From Pararge aegeria (Eukaryota; Arthropoda; Insecta; Lepidoptera; Nymphalidae), in assembly GCF_905163445.1 (NCBI RefSeq), contig NC_053184.1, positions 2,170,001 through 2,234,000 of the forward strand: a DNA stretch of 64,000 nt, in the 5' to 3' direction. Shown one piece after another: positions 33,217 to 43,730 of the stretch (positions are counted from its first letter, which is position 1; each line of letters opens with the position of its first letter). The translations under genes and the position numbers were made by a program. The notes below the pieces were generated by a model that worked only from the letters and a program-made list of their open reading frames with translations, searched no databases and was not told where the DNA came from.

Positions 33217-33585
33217 TCCCTTCTAATATTATAAATGTCAATGTAAGTTTGTTTGTTACGCTTTCACGCAAAAACTACTTAACCGATCCTCATGAAACTT
33301 TGTACACATATTCTTGGAAGTGTTAGAAGTAATATAGAATACTTTTTATCCTGACATTAAGCTCGGTTCCTTTGAAAGGGGGGATGGGTGTTTGAGGATT
33401 TTACACCATAACTCCGACAAGTTATAACCGAATTAAATAATTATTTTTGTACTTTACGGTTATAATATGTGTTTAACTTTGCCCAAACTTCACCAAACTT
33501 AAGCAGTTTTTTAGATCTACAACTAAATTTAGTGCCACATCAAAAAACAAAATCAAACGCAGACAGAGTCGCGGGCAACAGCTAG
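33217..33585 (+). mobile_element. non-autonomous Helitron, 369 bp
   Basis: Starts TCCCTTCTAATATTATAAATG and ends GGCAACAGCTAG, between A and T. It shares long internal blocks with the copy at 12656-13108 ('cgatcctcatgaaactttg', 'ttttacaccataactccgac') but has a separate deletion. Confidence 0.85.
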
Positions 33586-34020
33586 TTTTAAATATAAGTT
33601 GGCCGCCACCACAAAATGGCAGATTACATTCTTTTTTTTTACAACTCTCTCAATATAATAATATACATATTAACACAATAAAACAAAATGTGTGAACGCT
33701 CCATAAGTGCCTGTGATAAGGTCTACATGAATAAAACATTTCTGAATTAGTATTTCAATTCCATTGAAATTTCTCAATTAAGTTTATTAAAATTATAATG
33801 GAGAATGGAAAATAAATTTCTGTTTTATATCTTACTTATATAGGTAGAGAGGAAATAATTCTACAATTTCTCTATCATTTGTACGAGTACCGTCTGATAT
33901 TTCAGAATATGCAAACGGCAATTGAGTTGAGATATAACAGCGAGTTAATCTAGCGTAGCGCACGGTGCATACTCGTATTGGGGGTAATATGGGTATTCGG
34001 GTACACGAGCCGTAAATACA
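33586..34020. other. intergenic
   Basis: 33680-33770 is a plus-oriented LINE 3' terminus ('gtgcctgtgataaggtctac', 'atgaataaaacatttctgaa'). The rest shows nothing recognisable. Confidence 0.45.
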
Positions 34021-34470
34021 CTTAAGCCTCTAATTCCTACGTTTTCGCGGTACAGCGCCGTCTGAATTAGTTCCATATTGCACTCTGATACAGCTGAATG
34101 CTTCTCATCATTTACAGTTCAGTAATCTAAATATTTGGTCGGAGTTCGAACTAATACCACTAATATGGTATTCTGGTACTATTTATAACCACCTCGATGG
34201 TCTAGTAGTTTACTTTAGATCACGATCAAGGTCCCGTGTTCATTCCGCTAAACTCCTACGCTTGCGAAATACAGCGTCGTTTGAATTAGTTCCATATTGC
34301 ACTCTGATACAGCTGAATGCTTCTCATAATTTACAGTTCAGTAATCCAAATATTTGGAGTTCAAACTAATATAAATAATACGGTACGCAGTATGTTTATC
34401 TGCCTCGATGGTCTTGTAACTTAATATGGACTGTATTCTGTATTCAGGTCTTAGGTTCAATCTGCAATTG
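34021..34470 (+). repeat. two tandem 219-bp units containing tRNA-like heads
   Basis: 'ttagttccatattgcactct' occurs at about 34067 and again 219 bp later. Each unit runs through 'acagttcagtaatc.aaatat' and 'ctcgatggtct.gta', a worn family G tRNA-like head. A third, more diverged piece is at 35135-35225. Confidence 0.65.
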
Positions 34471-34837
34471 TATAATACTTTTAAGTACGATGGTATAAGG
34501 TACGATGTTTCTGACAACATAATTTAATTTAATTTTATTAACTCCTAGATTTACACGTTACATCGACGTTTGATTTAATTTCATGTTGCACGCTGCAGGG
34601 CTAGCACTCGATTATATCCTTTTAGTTTTAAGCGATTTAAATATAAAATCGATTTAACGTGTTCACCTGCTAAAGCACGGGAACATGAAATAGGAGAAGT
34701 TTACTCCCGTTTATCATTACATATATTATTTGGATATTATTTCCACTTGTGCCCCAGTGCTCTGAGAGTTGATAAAGCTGTGGGAGAAGATAAACTTTTA
34801 TTCTTTCCCCGGGGAGATAATTGTTACCTGCCCATAC

Positions 34838-34980
34838 CAGTGGCGTGTACAGGGTTTCTGACCAGGGTATGCATTTAGAAGGAAGATGCCAGAAAACGGA
34901 AAAATCCTTCGCATTTATGAGTTATACAAAAATCTTAGGGTATGCAGAGCTTTTGTGCATGCATGAAGTGCACGCCACTG
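34838..34980. mobile_element. hAT-type miniature element, 143 bp, with perfect 8-bp target duplication
   Basis: The ends are cagtggcgtgtac and gtgcacgccactg. GCCCATAC lies on both sides (34830-34837 and 34981-34988). The 8-bp duplication and the CAGTGGCG ends identify the hAT superfamily. It is too short to encode anything. Confidence 0.95.
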
Positions 34981-35124
34981 GCCCATACTAGCCTTGCTGT
35001 TAGCCGAAGGCACTGAGACGCTTTTGAAGTGAAAAGTCAAAGACAAAGTCAAAGTCAAAAATATCTTTAATCAATTAGACCACGACTGAGGTCTAAGGTC
35101 CAATCCTGGCCGGCTTTGTAACGG

Positions 35125-35163
35125 AAAACGTAGCAGTTTAACCCGATTAAACTGCTACGTTTT
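35125..35163. other. perfect 17-bp hairpin
   Basis: The arm aaaacgtagcagtttaa (35125-35141) and its exact complement (35147-35163) enclose a 5-base loop. It lies in repeat-derived DNA. Confidence 0.85.
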
Positions 35164-35402
35164 GCGATACAACACCGGCTTGGTTAGTTCCATATTGCAC
35201 TTTGATAACTGAATGCTTCCTATCATGCGTCTGGCAGGAGTTGCCACCCTACAGACAAGGATGTGCTAAACTACTAAGCGTTCCGGTACGATGTCGCGTA
35301 GATTAGGATAAGCAAATGACATTGCAGTCAAGGTCTAACTTGTAAAGAAATAAAAATATTGGTTGTCTGTAAAGTCGGCTTATAATCGAAGATAGTTGAA
35401 CG

Positions 35403-35774
35403 TGACAACGTCGTAAGAAAATACTAATGGAATGGTTGCATTTTTCAAAAGAAAATTTTAAATTTATTTGTTTCATAGATATTATAGTTGCTATAAACAA
35501 TTGACACCACATTCACTTTTCACTGCACTTCATCCTTGCCGAAAACATGTAAATGTATTATTGTATAGAAGCTGTCCACGCGGACGCATCGCTAACTCAA
35601 GTAGGAGAGAGACAGATGTCGAACGCGGAGGCCGACTGTGCCTCTTTGTCGCTCGTTCCGCGCTCTCGCTTGCACTTCAAGCCTTGAATGGAACGCCTCA
35701 GAGCAAGGTAACGCCGCATACGTCATGTTTTTTCGTGCGTGCAGCCGGCTCCATCGAATTATGAGACGTTGTCA
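35403..35774. mobile_element. candidate GC-rich inverted-repeat element
   Basis: TGACAACGTC begins the stretch and GACGTTGTCA ends it. The interior (35570-35760) is much richer in GC than its surroundings, with 'gcgctctcgcttgcacttc' and 'gcgtgcagccggctcc'. No target duplication is clear, so the class is open. Confidence 0.5.
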
Positions 35775-35844
35775 AGTCAAAAAACTTGCAGTTCAGTAGT
35801 CTAAACATTTTTCCGAAGCTCATACTAATATTGTATCTAGGTTC

Positions 35845-36115
35845 TATGTTTTAAATGCCTCGTTGGCTTAAAGGTTAGCAGGTTAATATTTTGATCTCGA
35901 GGTCCCGGCTTCGATTCTCGGATATTTCTATAAATAAATTGTATTGCGTTTTCTCGGAAAGAAATCACAGTGTCAGCCCTGAGTTGGGGAATTGGCTTGA
36001 AGTCATTATTCCATTAGTCGGTTATTATTACTGACATGTGATAATAATCTTGTCAAGCCCGCCAACCCGCATCGTAGCAGTGTTGTGGGTCTATGCTCTA
36101 CAGCCATCTCCCCCG
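35845..36115 (+). repeat. tRNA-derived SINE, family G
   Basis: 'gcctcgttggcttaaaggtt' (A box) and 'cccggcttcgattctcgg' (B box) are followed by 'gtcagccctgagttggggaa' and 'cgttggcaag'-like body text. It is the longer of two good copies (the other at 39850). Confidence 0.65.
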
Positions 36116-36230
36116 CCTCAAGTAGCAGTCAGCTTTAGTAGTCTAAAGATCAATAAATAGATTAATATAAGTTTAGATAAGTTAATAATTAAATCAAGAT
36201 CAATTTAATTAATAAGATAAGTATGATATG

Positions 36231-36452
36231 ACGGCCCATTGGCGCAGTTTGCAGCGACCCTGCTTTCTGAGTCAAAGGCCGTGGGTTCGATTCCCACGAC
36301 TGGAAAATGTTTGTTTATGAACATAAATGTTTTTCAGTGTCTGTATATTATAAGTATTTTATGTATATTATTCATAAAATTATTCATCAGTCGCTACGTT
36401 TACTTTCGGGCTAGATGGCGATGTGTGTATTGTCGTAGTATATTTATTTAAT
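36231..36452 (+). repeat. SINE family A
   Basis: 'cccattggcgcagtttgcag' (A box), 'gtgggttcgattcccacgac' (B box), and the complete tail ending 'cgatgtgtgtattgtcgtag'. Confidence 0.85.
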
Positions 36453-38016
36453 ATTGTTGTAATGTACCTATCTAAAAATGGCTACGTATACGTTTTGCCT
36501 AGCTGTAAGTATACTGACGATATAAATAAAATAAAGATGAATCTAAATATTTGGTAGGAGTTCATACTAACAAGGTATCTACATTTTCTTTCATTTATTT
36601 ACTCCTATAAAGAAAAATAAGAAAATATGACGCGTGAGGGAACGCTGCCGGAGGAAACATTCGCGCGTCAATTGATATGGCAGTAATTCACAGGGCATTA
36701 CGAGTTGCCTCCCGCCCACACTTCCTAGTTACCGCACACTTACTGATATCGATATAAGCCGAGATGACAATTACTCACTGACTGTACCAAGAACTACTGG
36801 CGGTTACCTAGAAGAGTCGAAACACAGCATGGCCCAACAGATCGAGTGTTTATTTAATATAGACCCATCGATATAAATGAATAGATTTTGTACGGAGAAC
36901 AAAAATTTTTTGACAGCAAATAAATACCTTTTCTTTTTTTCCTCTTTTGAAATCCTCATAGGTACTACTGCGCCAAGGGTAGGCACGGTGATTATGTCGG
37001 ACTCTAAATTCAAAATTCATTTATTTCAAATAGGCCTAGTTTATAAGCACTTTTGAAACGTCAAGTCAGTCAGTCAGGAAGGCAGATTCCACTGAGAAGA
37101 GCCGGCAAGAAACTCAGCAGATTCCTCTTTTCGACCATAAATTTTATAGTTGTTGTGTTTTAATATATAGTTTGGACATTGTGGACTCGAACCGACTAAA
37201 ACCCCCACGGGAACGCTTTCGCACACATCCGCGACCCAGCTAGCGGCGCAGCCCGCTTACTCGTAAAATGCCTCTACAATCGCAGAAGGCGCACCGGGAA
37301 CACAAGGTGCGCCTTCCAACCCGAGGACTTATATCCAACGAGTGAAGGATTCCCCGCATCCATCGCCCGGAGGTCTTCATTGAGGTGGCCGGCGGCGTTC
37401 GTTACCAAGCCACGATCTACCTAGAATAACTAATTAATTACATCGCATTTTTACCATTAAATTCTACTGTTTGACCATGGGTTAATCCTTACTAATATTA
37501 TAAATTCGGTAGTGTTGCGTTTGTTTGTTAATTTGTACTTCCTTAACGTCCTAATTAGGCAAGCAAATCCACATGAAAACACGAAAGCGGGTAGTCAGAA
37601 TTTACCCGTGACATCGAACTTGACATCTCGTACCTACGCAGTCCCGTCGTGACAACGATCCATGCAACTGGGGCGAAATATCGACAAATCTAAAATATTA
37701 TCGTGGTATGTACCCGTTAAACTATATTTAAGAAATCCACGTGATTTTCGGCATAGTGTAAGTTGAAAGGACGAATTTGCTTCAGATTTTTTTTTTAAAT
37801 ATTTGTCCTGGCAGGTAACCTTATTACTACTAAACCTTATTATTATCTACGCCTTGGACAATTGGACTCAATGCGGCACTTGGACGTGGCAAGGACGTGT
37901 TCCTTGCGTACTCTACAACATATTGCTTTTTACCGGCAATGGTTATCGACTTACAGGCCACCGCCGATCCGTCAATCTTTAATTAATAATCTCGATCTGT
38001 CAATCATATATTAATA
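36453..38016. other. intergenic with a LINE end and a GC-rich block
   Basis: 37005-37150 is a LINE 3' terminus reversed ('aggcctagtttataagcac'). 37180-37430 is a GC-rich block with a perfect 11-bp hairpin (gaaggcgcacc, 37285-37316). On the minus strand it ends in 'gggggttttagtcggttcga', resembling some LINE 3' ends. 37486 begins a Helitron-like TCCTTACTAATATTATAAA without a visible 3' end. Confidence 0.45.
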
Positions 38017-38130
38017 AGCGTTGGTAGCCCAGTGGGTAGCAATTCGACTTTACTGTCGGGGGCCGATTTCGAATCCAAGCACTACCTAACTTTTCTGAGT
38101 TATGTTCGTTTTAAGCAATTACGAGTATTC
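38017..38130 (+). repeat. SINE family B head
   Basis: 'aagcgttggtagcccagtgg' to 'tgttcgttttaagcaatta' is a 3'-truncated copy with worn A and B boxes. Confidence 0.65.
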
Positions 38131-38197
38131 ATCATTAGGTATTAGTTTTACGTATTGTCGGTTGTTGTATATGACAGTAATTGCCCAGGATGGTTAT

Positions 38198-38557
38198 CTA
38201 AGGTTCGAAAAGTAAAAATGAGCTAGACATTTCTTTCCAGAATCTTCTATTAAAAGAAGTCCGCTGTGCCAGTTGGGTCTGCGAACCGTGACGCTTCCAA
38301 CATCCACAATCCGTGTCCCCAATGTTCGCGACATAACCAAGAATTTCCCCCGAGCGCCATCCACAACAAGCTACCAAGAAGAATAACGCAAGTGAATGCA
38401 AAATGAAAATTATCATACAAATTCCTTTTCTTATATGAGCCACGCTGTTACTGTCGACTGCCGAGTATGAGATGCAAAAATATGAACTCCTTTGCCTTTC
38501 AGATGCTGACGTAAATATACACCGCGGATATATTGACTGCGCGATTTGCGTAAACAA
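38198..38557 (-). other. 119-codon open frame of unknown status
   Basis: The frame is on the minus strand. From an internal Met it would give 72 residues starting MIIFILHSLALFFLVACCGW, a plausible signal peptide, followed by a short Cys/Lys/Arg region (DTDCGCWKRHG). I recognise no family. There are no neighbouring exons or clear promoter, and the length is within chance for AT-poor DNA. A splice acceptor-like 'tttctttccag' on the plus strand overlaps it. Probably not a gene. Confidence 0.15.
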
Positions 38558-39849
38558 TTTGGTAGCTTGTTTTGAAAAGGTTTACAATATGTGTTTATTT
38601 TGTACTGTGCGCCGCTACCATTTAATTTTTGAATTAATATCCCAAGGGTCGTCTGGAAGAGATTGTTCTAGAATTAAGACCACCTTTGCAAACCAATGTT
38701 TATGAAACTATTATTTCGTTGTATTTCTTTTATTTTTAATGAATTTGTGTGCAATAATGTGTGTCTATCTATACATCTTGGTGCACCTGTAACTTTTCGG
38801 AGTTGGGTGGGTTTTTAAATTTTAAGCAAATAAAAAAACGATATCACTTGCTTTAACGGTTAAGGAAAACATCGTGTGAAAACTTACATGTATGAGAGTT
38901 TTCCATAGTCTATCTCATCTCATCATCCACACTTTGTCAATGTGGCTACGGCCTAAACCCTTCTCATTCCGAGAGTTCAGTTCTAGTTTTCCACCTATGA
39001 GCATAATAATGAACATTTATTTAATGAGCAGCCCAATGCACATCAAGCGCGCTTACTTCGGGGCGTCGGTTACTTCAAAGGCTCGGCAAGTTCCGTTCAC
39101 CCACAGTGTACATTGGTGAATTGTGATTCGGAGGATACGGATGTAACACTAATAATGCTCACCGCTGCGCTGGGGTGGTCGTCAAAAATTCTCAATTTCA
39201 CGTGATTATTATCTCTTTCAAGCTCACTTGCAGAAATAAAAGCGGCCCGGGAACAAAAGCGGATAAGATCGACGGGCTTTTGAAATCAAATAAACGAAGA
39301 AACTTTTATTTTTTGCCTCTTACTGGAAAAATATTAAACAATAGTGGGTATTGGAGATGTTGATAACAAAACTGCAGGCTCTTCGACATTTAAACCTATT
39401 TAAACCTTCCCATTTAGAACGTGTGTTTAGATATATACAATTGTTCTGTAAACTTACTCAAAAGTATGGGGAAAATTATACGAACAAGTCTTTTTCTAAT
39501 TGTTCATCATGTCAACCAACGTGAAGTTTACAAATCATTATTAATTAAAAGAATTTATAAACAAAAATTAACTAAAAGAACCTTTGTACTAAAATAGAAC
39601 TAAATCATCGGATATTAAAATTGGTATTGCTTGTGTATGTCTCACATAGCAGACTATTACGGAGACCTCATTTAATCTGATGCGTTTTTATTTCACTACA
39701 AGTTAAATAATTGAAAAAAATGGAGAGACTTTGGCCTTTTTTATTTTGAGCAGTGCGCGACCATTGATTGCCTCCGTACAACTAATTTTTTTCTTATCAA
39801 CGGAACATTTTCGGTTGATATGTCGACGTGACTTGACTGTTGTTGGGAC
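38558..39849. other. intergenic, mostly unrecognised
   Basis: 38845-38975 is a worn family B tail in plus orientation. Nothing else recognised. Confidence 0.4.
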
Positions 39850-40080
39850 TGCCTCGTTGGTCTAGTGGTTGGCGTATTTAACTACGGATCACAAGGGTCA
39901 GTGTTCGAATCCCGAGTCGCGCAAAAGATAAGTATTGTGTTTTTCCTGTTAAATAATTTTCAGTACCAGCCCGGAGTTATGAAATTGGCGGTGTCGATCC
40001 CCTTTTTTCGGCGAGCACCTTAGTCCCGGTTATTATAACTAACTAGTGACTGTAGTCGTTTAAGCATACTAGCAAGACAA
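39850..40080 (+). repeat. tRNA-derived SINE, family G
   Basis: 'gcctcgttggtctagtggtt' (A box), 'tgttcgaatcccgagtcgcg' (B box), then 'ccagcccggagttatgaaat'. An RTE-type LINE fragment follows at once. Confidence 0.75.
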
Positions 40081-40109
40081 AAATTATGTCACCGCTCATC
40101 TTCCGCTCC

Positions 40110-40735
40110 ACCCAATAATTGTTAGGAGCTCTGCACTCGAAATTGTAGACGAGTACATATACCTAGGACACACGATCCAGTTAGGTAGGTCCAATTTCGA
40201 GAAAGGGGTAAATCGCCGAATCCTACTCGGATGGGCAAACTCGGAAACTTCGTGACATCTTCTCGTCCAAAATCCCCCAGTGTCTGAAGACTAAAGTCTT
40301 CGAACAGTTCGTGTTGCCAGTGATGACTTACGGATCAGAAACATGGTCGCTAACTATGGGCCTCATAAATAGGCTCAGAATCACCCAGTGGGCGATGGAG
40401 AGAGCTATGTTAGGAGTATCTGTACAAATCAGAAATGAGGAGATCCGTAGAAGAACTAGAGTTACCGACATAGCTCAGCGAGTCGCGAAGCTGAAGTGGC
40501 AATGGGCGGGGAACATAGCTCGGAGAACCGATGGACGTTGGGGTCTTAAGTTGCTTGAATGGCGACCCCGCACCGGTAAACGCAGCGTAGGTCGGCCCCC
40601 AACGAGGTGGATAAAAGACATCAGGTGAGCCGTTGGAGGCAAGCGGCCCAGGACCGTGTATGTGGAACTCCCAACAAAAGACCTATGTCCAACAGTGGAC
40701 GTCAATTGGTTGAGATGATGAAGATGATGAAGATG
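40110..40735 (+). mobile_element. 3' end of an RTE-type LINE reverse transcriptase, frameshifted
   Basis: Pieces read 'ALEIVDEYIYLGHTIQLGRS', then after a frameshift near 40245 'FEQFVLPVMTYGSETWSLTM', 'RAMLGVSVQIRNEEIRRRTR' and 'TGKRSVGRPPTRW', then another shift before 'QKTYVQQWTSIG'. This is the standard C-terminal end of RTE LINEs. The tail is a GATGA repeat. 5' truncated and dead. Confidence 0.92.
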
Positions 40736-41060
40736 GTACCAGGCAAACCTAGTAGAGGTTTGCCTGTTACAGGTGTGCCAGGGTATGGGTTAAATATTAC
40801 TGCGATACATTAGGTTTGCCCTAATCAGTTTCTAGGCGAAATTATGGCCGGGACTTTCAATCGGTAAGAGGCACGTCTTTGTCAGTAGGGTAATAACTAG
40901 TCACGTCAAAAGCCACCAGACTAGATCAGAGCAAAATCTTTACTTGGAACTTCCAGCTTAAATCCACAGCGCTTACCGCTGCGCCATCGAGGTCAATCAG
41001 ATCAATCGCTGCAGAGATTTTACCTGTGAATGGGAACCTTTATATTCGTAGCTACAAAAT
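40736..41060. repeat. family D repeat, plus orientation
   Basis: 'gggttaaatattactgcgat', 'ggcacgtctttgtcagtagg' and 'gcgccatcgaggtc' match the family D block order. The first 40 bp hold a short inverted repeat (aggcaaacct/aggtttgcct). Confidence 0.5.
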
Positions 41061-41066
41061 GATAAG

Positions 41067-41123
41067 CTGACACTGTAAATATTCCGTTATGTCGTTAGCA
41101 TAACGGAATATTTACAGTGTCAG
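41067..41123. other. perfect 25-bp hairpin
   Basis: 41067-41091 (ctgacactgtaaatattccg...) is exactly complementary to 41099-41123, with a 7-base loop. No family recognised; a very short foldback element is possible. Confidence 0.9.
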
Positions 41124-41347
41124 TTACGAGACGCGGATAATATTATGCTTGTGTGTTTGTTTGTGTATAATCCCGTAGCTACACGCATCACTAACGGCAA
41201 AATGTACACCAGAATACCCCTCTTGAATTAGTGCCACTTTAATGAAATTCCCCCGTATTGTGAACTATGAACTAGATTTTCAGGAAACGCATTAATATAT
41301 TATGAACATTCCAACAAAATCACTAATTATATCCTTAAATTATTTTT

Positions 41348-41750
41348 GACGGCCGAATGACGCAATGGGCAGCAACCCAGCTTCTTTAGTCCAAGAAGGT
41401 GGGGTCGATTCCCACAACTGGAAAATGTTTGTGTGTCTGGGTGTTTATCTGTATACTAAAAGTATTTATATATATTATTCATAAAAATATTCATCAGTCA
41501 TCTTAGATAGATAGATAGAAAGTATTTATTGCACATACAGAAGAAAACCCCAAATTTACAAAACAAAAGCTAAATAAATATATTTGCCCAAAGACGGCCT
41601 TATCGCTTGAAGCGATCTCCTACAGACAACCTTTGGTTGATGAAGCATGTTTGGTACGGAAAACAGTTGGATCTTAGTACCCATTACACAAGCTAAGCTT
41701 ACTTTGGGGCTAGATGGCGATGTGTGTACTGTCGTAGTAAATTTATTTAT
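41348..41750 (+). repeat. SINE family A interrupted by a LINE 3' fragment
   Basis: The head starts 'gacggccgaatgacgcaatg' and the tail ends 'gtactgtcgtagtaa'. A 164-bp insertion (41507-41670) divides it. Confidence 0.85.
41507..41670 (-). mobile_element. LINE 3' fragment (family E) with target duplication ATCTTAG
   Basis: ATCTTAG lies on both sides (41500-41506 and 41671-41677). The insert contains 'gacggccttatcgcttgaag', the family E signature, and the TAGA run next to the left flank is its tail. It therefore runs on the minus strand. Confidence 0.85.
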
Positions 41751-42034
41751 TCTGACTAATATCATTAGTGCGTAAATGGATTGGTCATATGTCCTTCCTT
41801 TACGCCCTATCTAAGCAACCAATTACCGGCCCACTTCATAGAAGGGTAAATTACTAAATAAATTCTTCACGAACTCAGTATAAAACAGCGCTTCTTCTGT
41901 TGTTTAAGCGCGAATTCTGTTTCTTCGGTCACGTGTCCAGGCGTAATGTATCCAATGAGCGTTTTGTTGTTCAAGGGAAAGTTGAAGGTACCAAAGCACA
42001 CGGTAGATCACCGATGAGATCACGATCAACAATT

Positions 42035-42145
42035 TACATTTTACATTTTAAAATTCATTTTTCTATCTTGTGAGAGATGAAAGCGGAGCCGGATGCTTCC
42101 AAGCAACCTTGTCATTAAGAAGCAACCTTGTCATTAAGAACAAGT
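42035..42145 (-). mobile_element. LINE 3' fragment with an 18-bp tandem
   Basis: 'gagatgaaagcggagccgg' to 'gcaaccttgtcattaag' is the reverse of the reverse-transcriptase C-terminus seen at 10590 (LNDKVAWK). The last 19 bp are duplicated. Confidence 0.6.
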
Positions 42146-42154
42146 TAAGTAGCG

Positions 42155-42525
42155 TGTGTAGTCACACACGCTTTTGAGAACATTATGGAGAACTCTCAGG
42201 CAAGCAGGTTTTTTGTCTGGGAAGTATACAATGGGTTCCCCGGGCGTATAACAAAGCCAACAAGAGGGACATGCCGTAGTGCTTTTTAGTTTTGGTATAC
42301 CCCCTTTAGAGGGGGGAACCACATAACTTTCGTCCTGCCCTAGGGTCGGAGGTAGCAATAGCTTTTCCACCACGCAAAAAAAAAAAGAAGGCAAGCAGGT
42401 TTCCCCACGATGTCGTCCTTCAAGCAAGTGATATTTTCATTGCTTAAAACTCATTTTACTTAGTTAAGTGCGTGCTGGGATTCGAACTCAGCCCTCCAAA
42501 AGTGAAGCCAAATTCCTAATCACTC
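42155..42525 (-). repeat. SINE family B interrupted by another retroinsertion
   Basis: 42155-42211 and 42389-42525 join to a normal reversed family B copy ('gagaacattatggagaactc' to 'gattcgaactcagccc'). Confidence 0.75.
42212..42388 (+). mobile_element. poly(A)-tailed retroinsertion with a 14-bp target duplication
   Basis: AGGCAAGCAGGTTT lies on both sides (42198-42211 and 42389-42402). The insert ends in an 11-A run. Its body is GC-richer, with a 'ccccctttagaggggg' hairpin and 'ctagggtcggaggtagcaat'. It looks like a LINE or SINE 3' end. Family not recognised. Confidence 0.85.
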
Positions 42526-43568
42526 ATCAGTAGGCATTCACCACAAACGTGTACGTGCTTATAAAAGTAACAGCTTGAAGCGTTCGCGTAGTAAGTTGTT
42601 CCAATACCTGAACCTAAGCTCGCAATACCAAATACGCAGAACGCGCCGATAAAATGTAAATTTGCAACCGAAACTTGTGCCGTGTCCGAGCTATACCCCA
42701 CGAGAAATGATTGTAATAAAAAACAACTTTGTCCTAAGTTTTAATTCCTGCAAGCATGCTTAGCTGGGTAAACAGAGGGAAAAGTCCGGCGAACTTTGTC
42801 CGGGACACGACGACGACGGAAGCCGGATAAGGTGGTCACAGATTATCTTGTCATTAGACAAGGGGGGAAATAATAGGTATTCTGTAGATACACCCGACGG
42901 TTAAGTTGTTCTGGAAAGTTTATTAGTAAAAACAACTTTGTGCCCAGATATGTTTATATAAATAACTTCAAAAAGTTAGAGGCGCTTGCTGGGGATCGAA
43001 CTTGGTCCCCCAGAAACCGAAGCTAAAGGCATACCCACTATGCTATCACCACTATTAAATAATTGTACCTACTACATCGCTTCTCACGTTGCCGCTCTTC
43101 GCTCTGACATAAGAGCAACAACGCCGCGCGTTCGCTTATACATTCTTTCGAATGTCGCCGAACCTGGCCTCTGCGGTAGTTTCACTACGTATCTGTTTCT
43201 ATCCTCTAACACTTCTCCTCGTAGAGCTGAACTCTTACGGAAACCTCATATATCATAGTTCTTATATCTTCTCATAGAAGAGCGGTGTCTTCTGTCACAG
43301 GGTTATGAATACTACCCTTAGAAGAAAGGTCTCTTAAAATTAATATCTAACATCTACATTAAAGACATTATGTCTTTAATGTACTACTAGCGCCATCTCT
43401 TGTATACTAGCATAGTTGTATACCTACCCGCATCTATAATACCTGCTTAATAAAATTTGTCAGTCTATGCAAAAGCCACTATGTGTTTCATTACCTATAA
43501 ACTGTTACAGTAATGTTGTTTACCCAAATAAACAATTTCTATTTCTTATTATAATTATTATAAAATTT
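42526..43568. other. intergenic with repeat fragments
   Basis: 42968-43053 is a family B head reversed ('gggatcgaacttggtccccc'). 43265-43330 and 43490-43560 match parts of the 10181/11266 repeat, and between them lies a perfect 13-bp hairpin (tacattaaagaca, 43355-43383). Confidence 0.5.
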
Positions 43569-43730
43569 GACAGCCGGTTGCCGCAGTGGGCAGCGACCCT
43601 GCTTTCTGCGTTATGTGTATTATATTCATGAAAATATTTATAGCTCTCTTAGTACCCATAAAACAAGCTAAGATTGCTTTGGATGGAGATGTGTGTATTG
43701 TCGTAGTATATTTATTATTATTATTTTATA
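43569..43730 (+). repeat. SINE family A with internal deletion
   Basis: The head 'ttgccgcagtgggcagcgac' jumps from 'gctttctgcg' straight to the tail 'ttatgtgtattatattcatg', losing the B box. Confidence 0.75.

Noticed and set aside
35468..35764. 98-codon plus frame in the GC-rich island
   Set aside because: No family match or signal peptide. High GC lengthens chance frames, and the block has transposon-like inverted ends.
37486..37800. Helitron with start TCCTTACTAATATTATAAA
   Set aside because: The 5' end is convincing but no hairpin plus CTAG end could be found, so it is only mentioned within the regional entry.
40311..40628. 105-codon frame as a host gene
   Set aside because: The text is the standard RTE-type LINE C-terminus with frameshifts on both sides and a GATGA tail.
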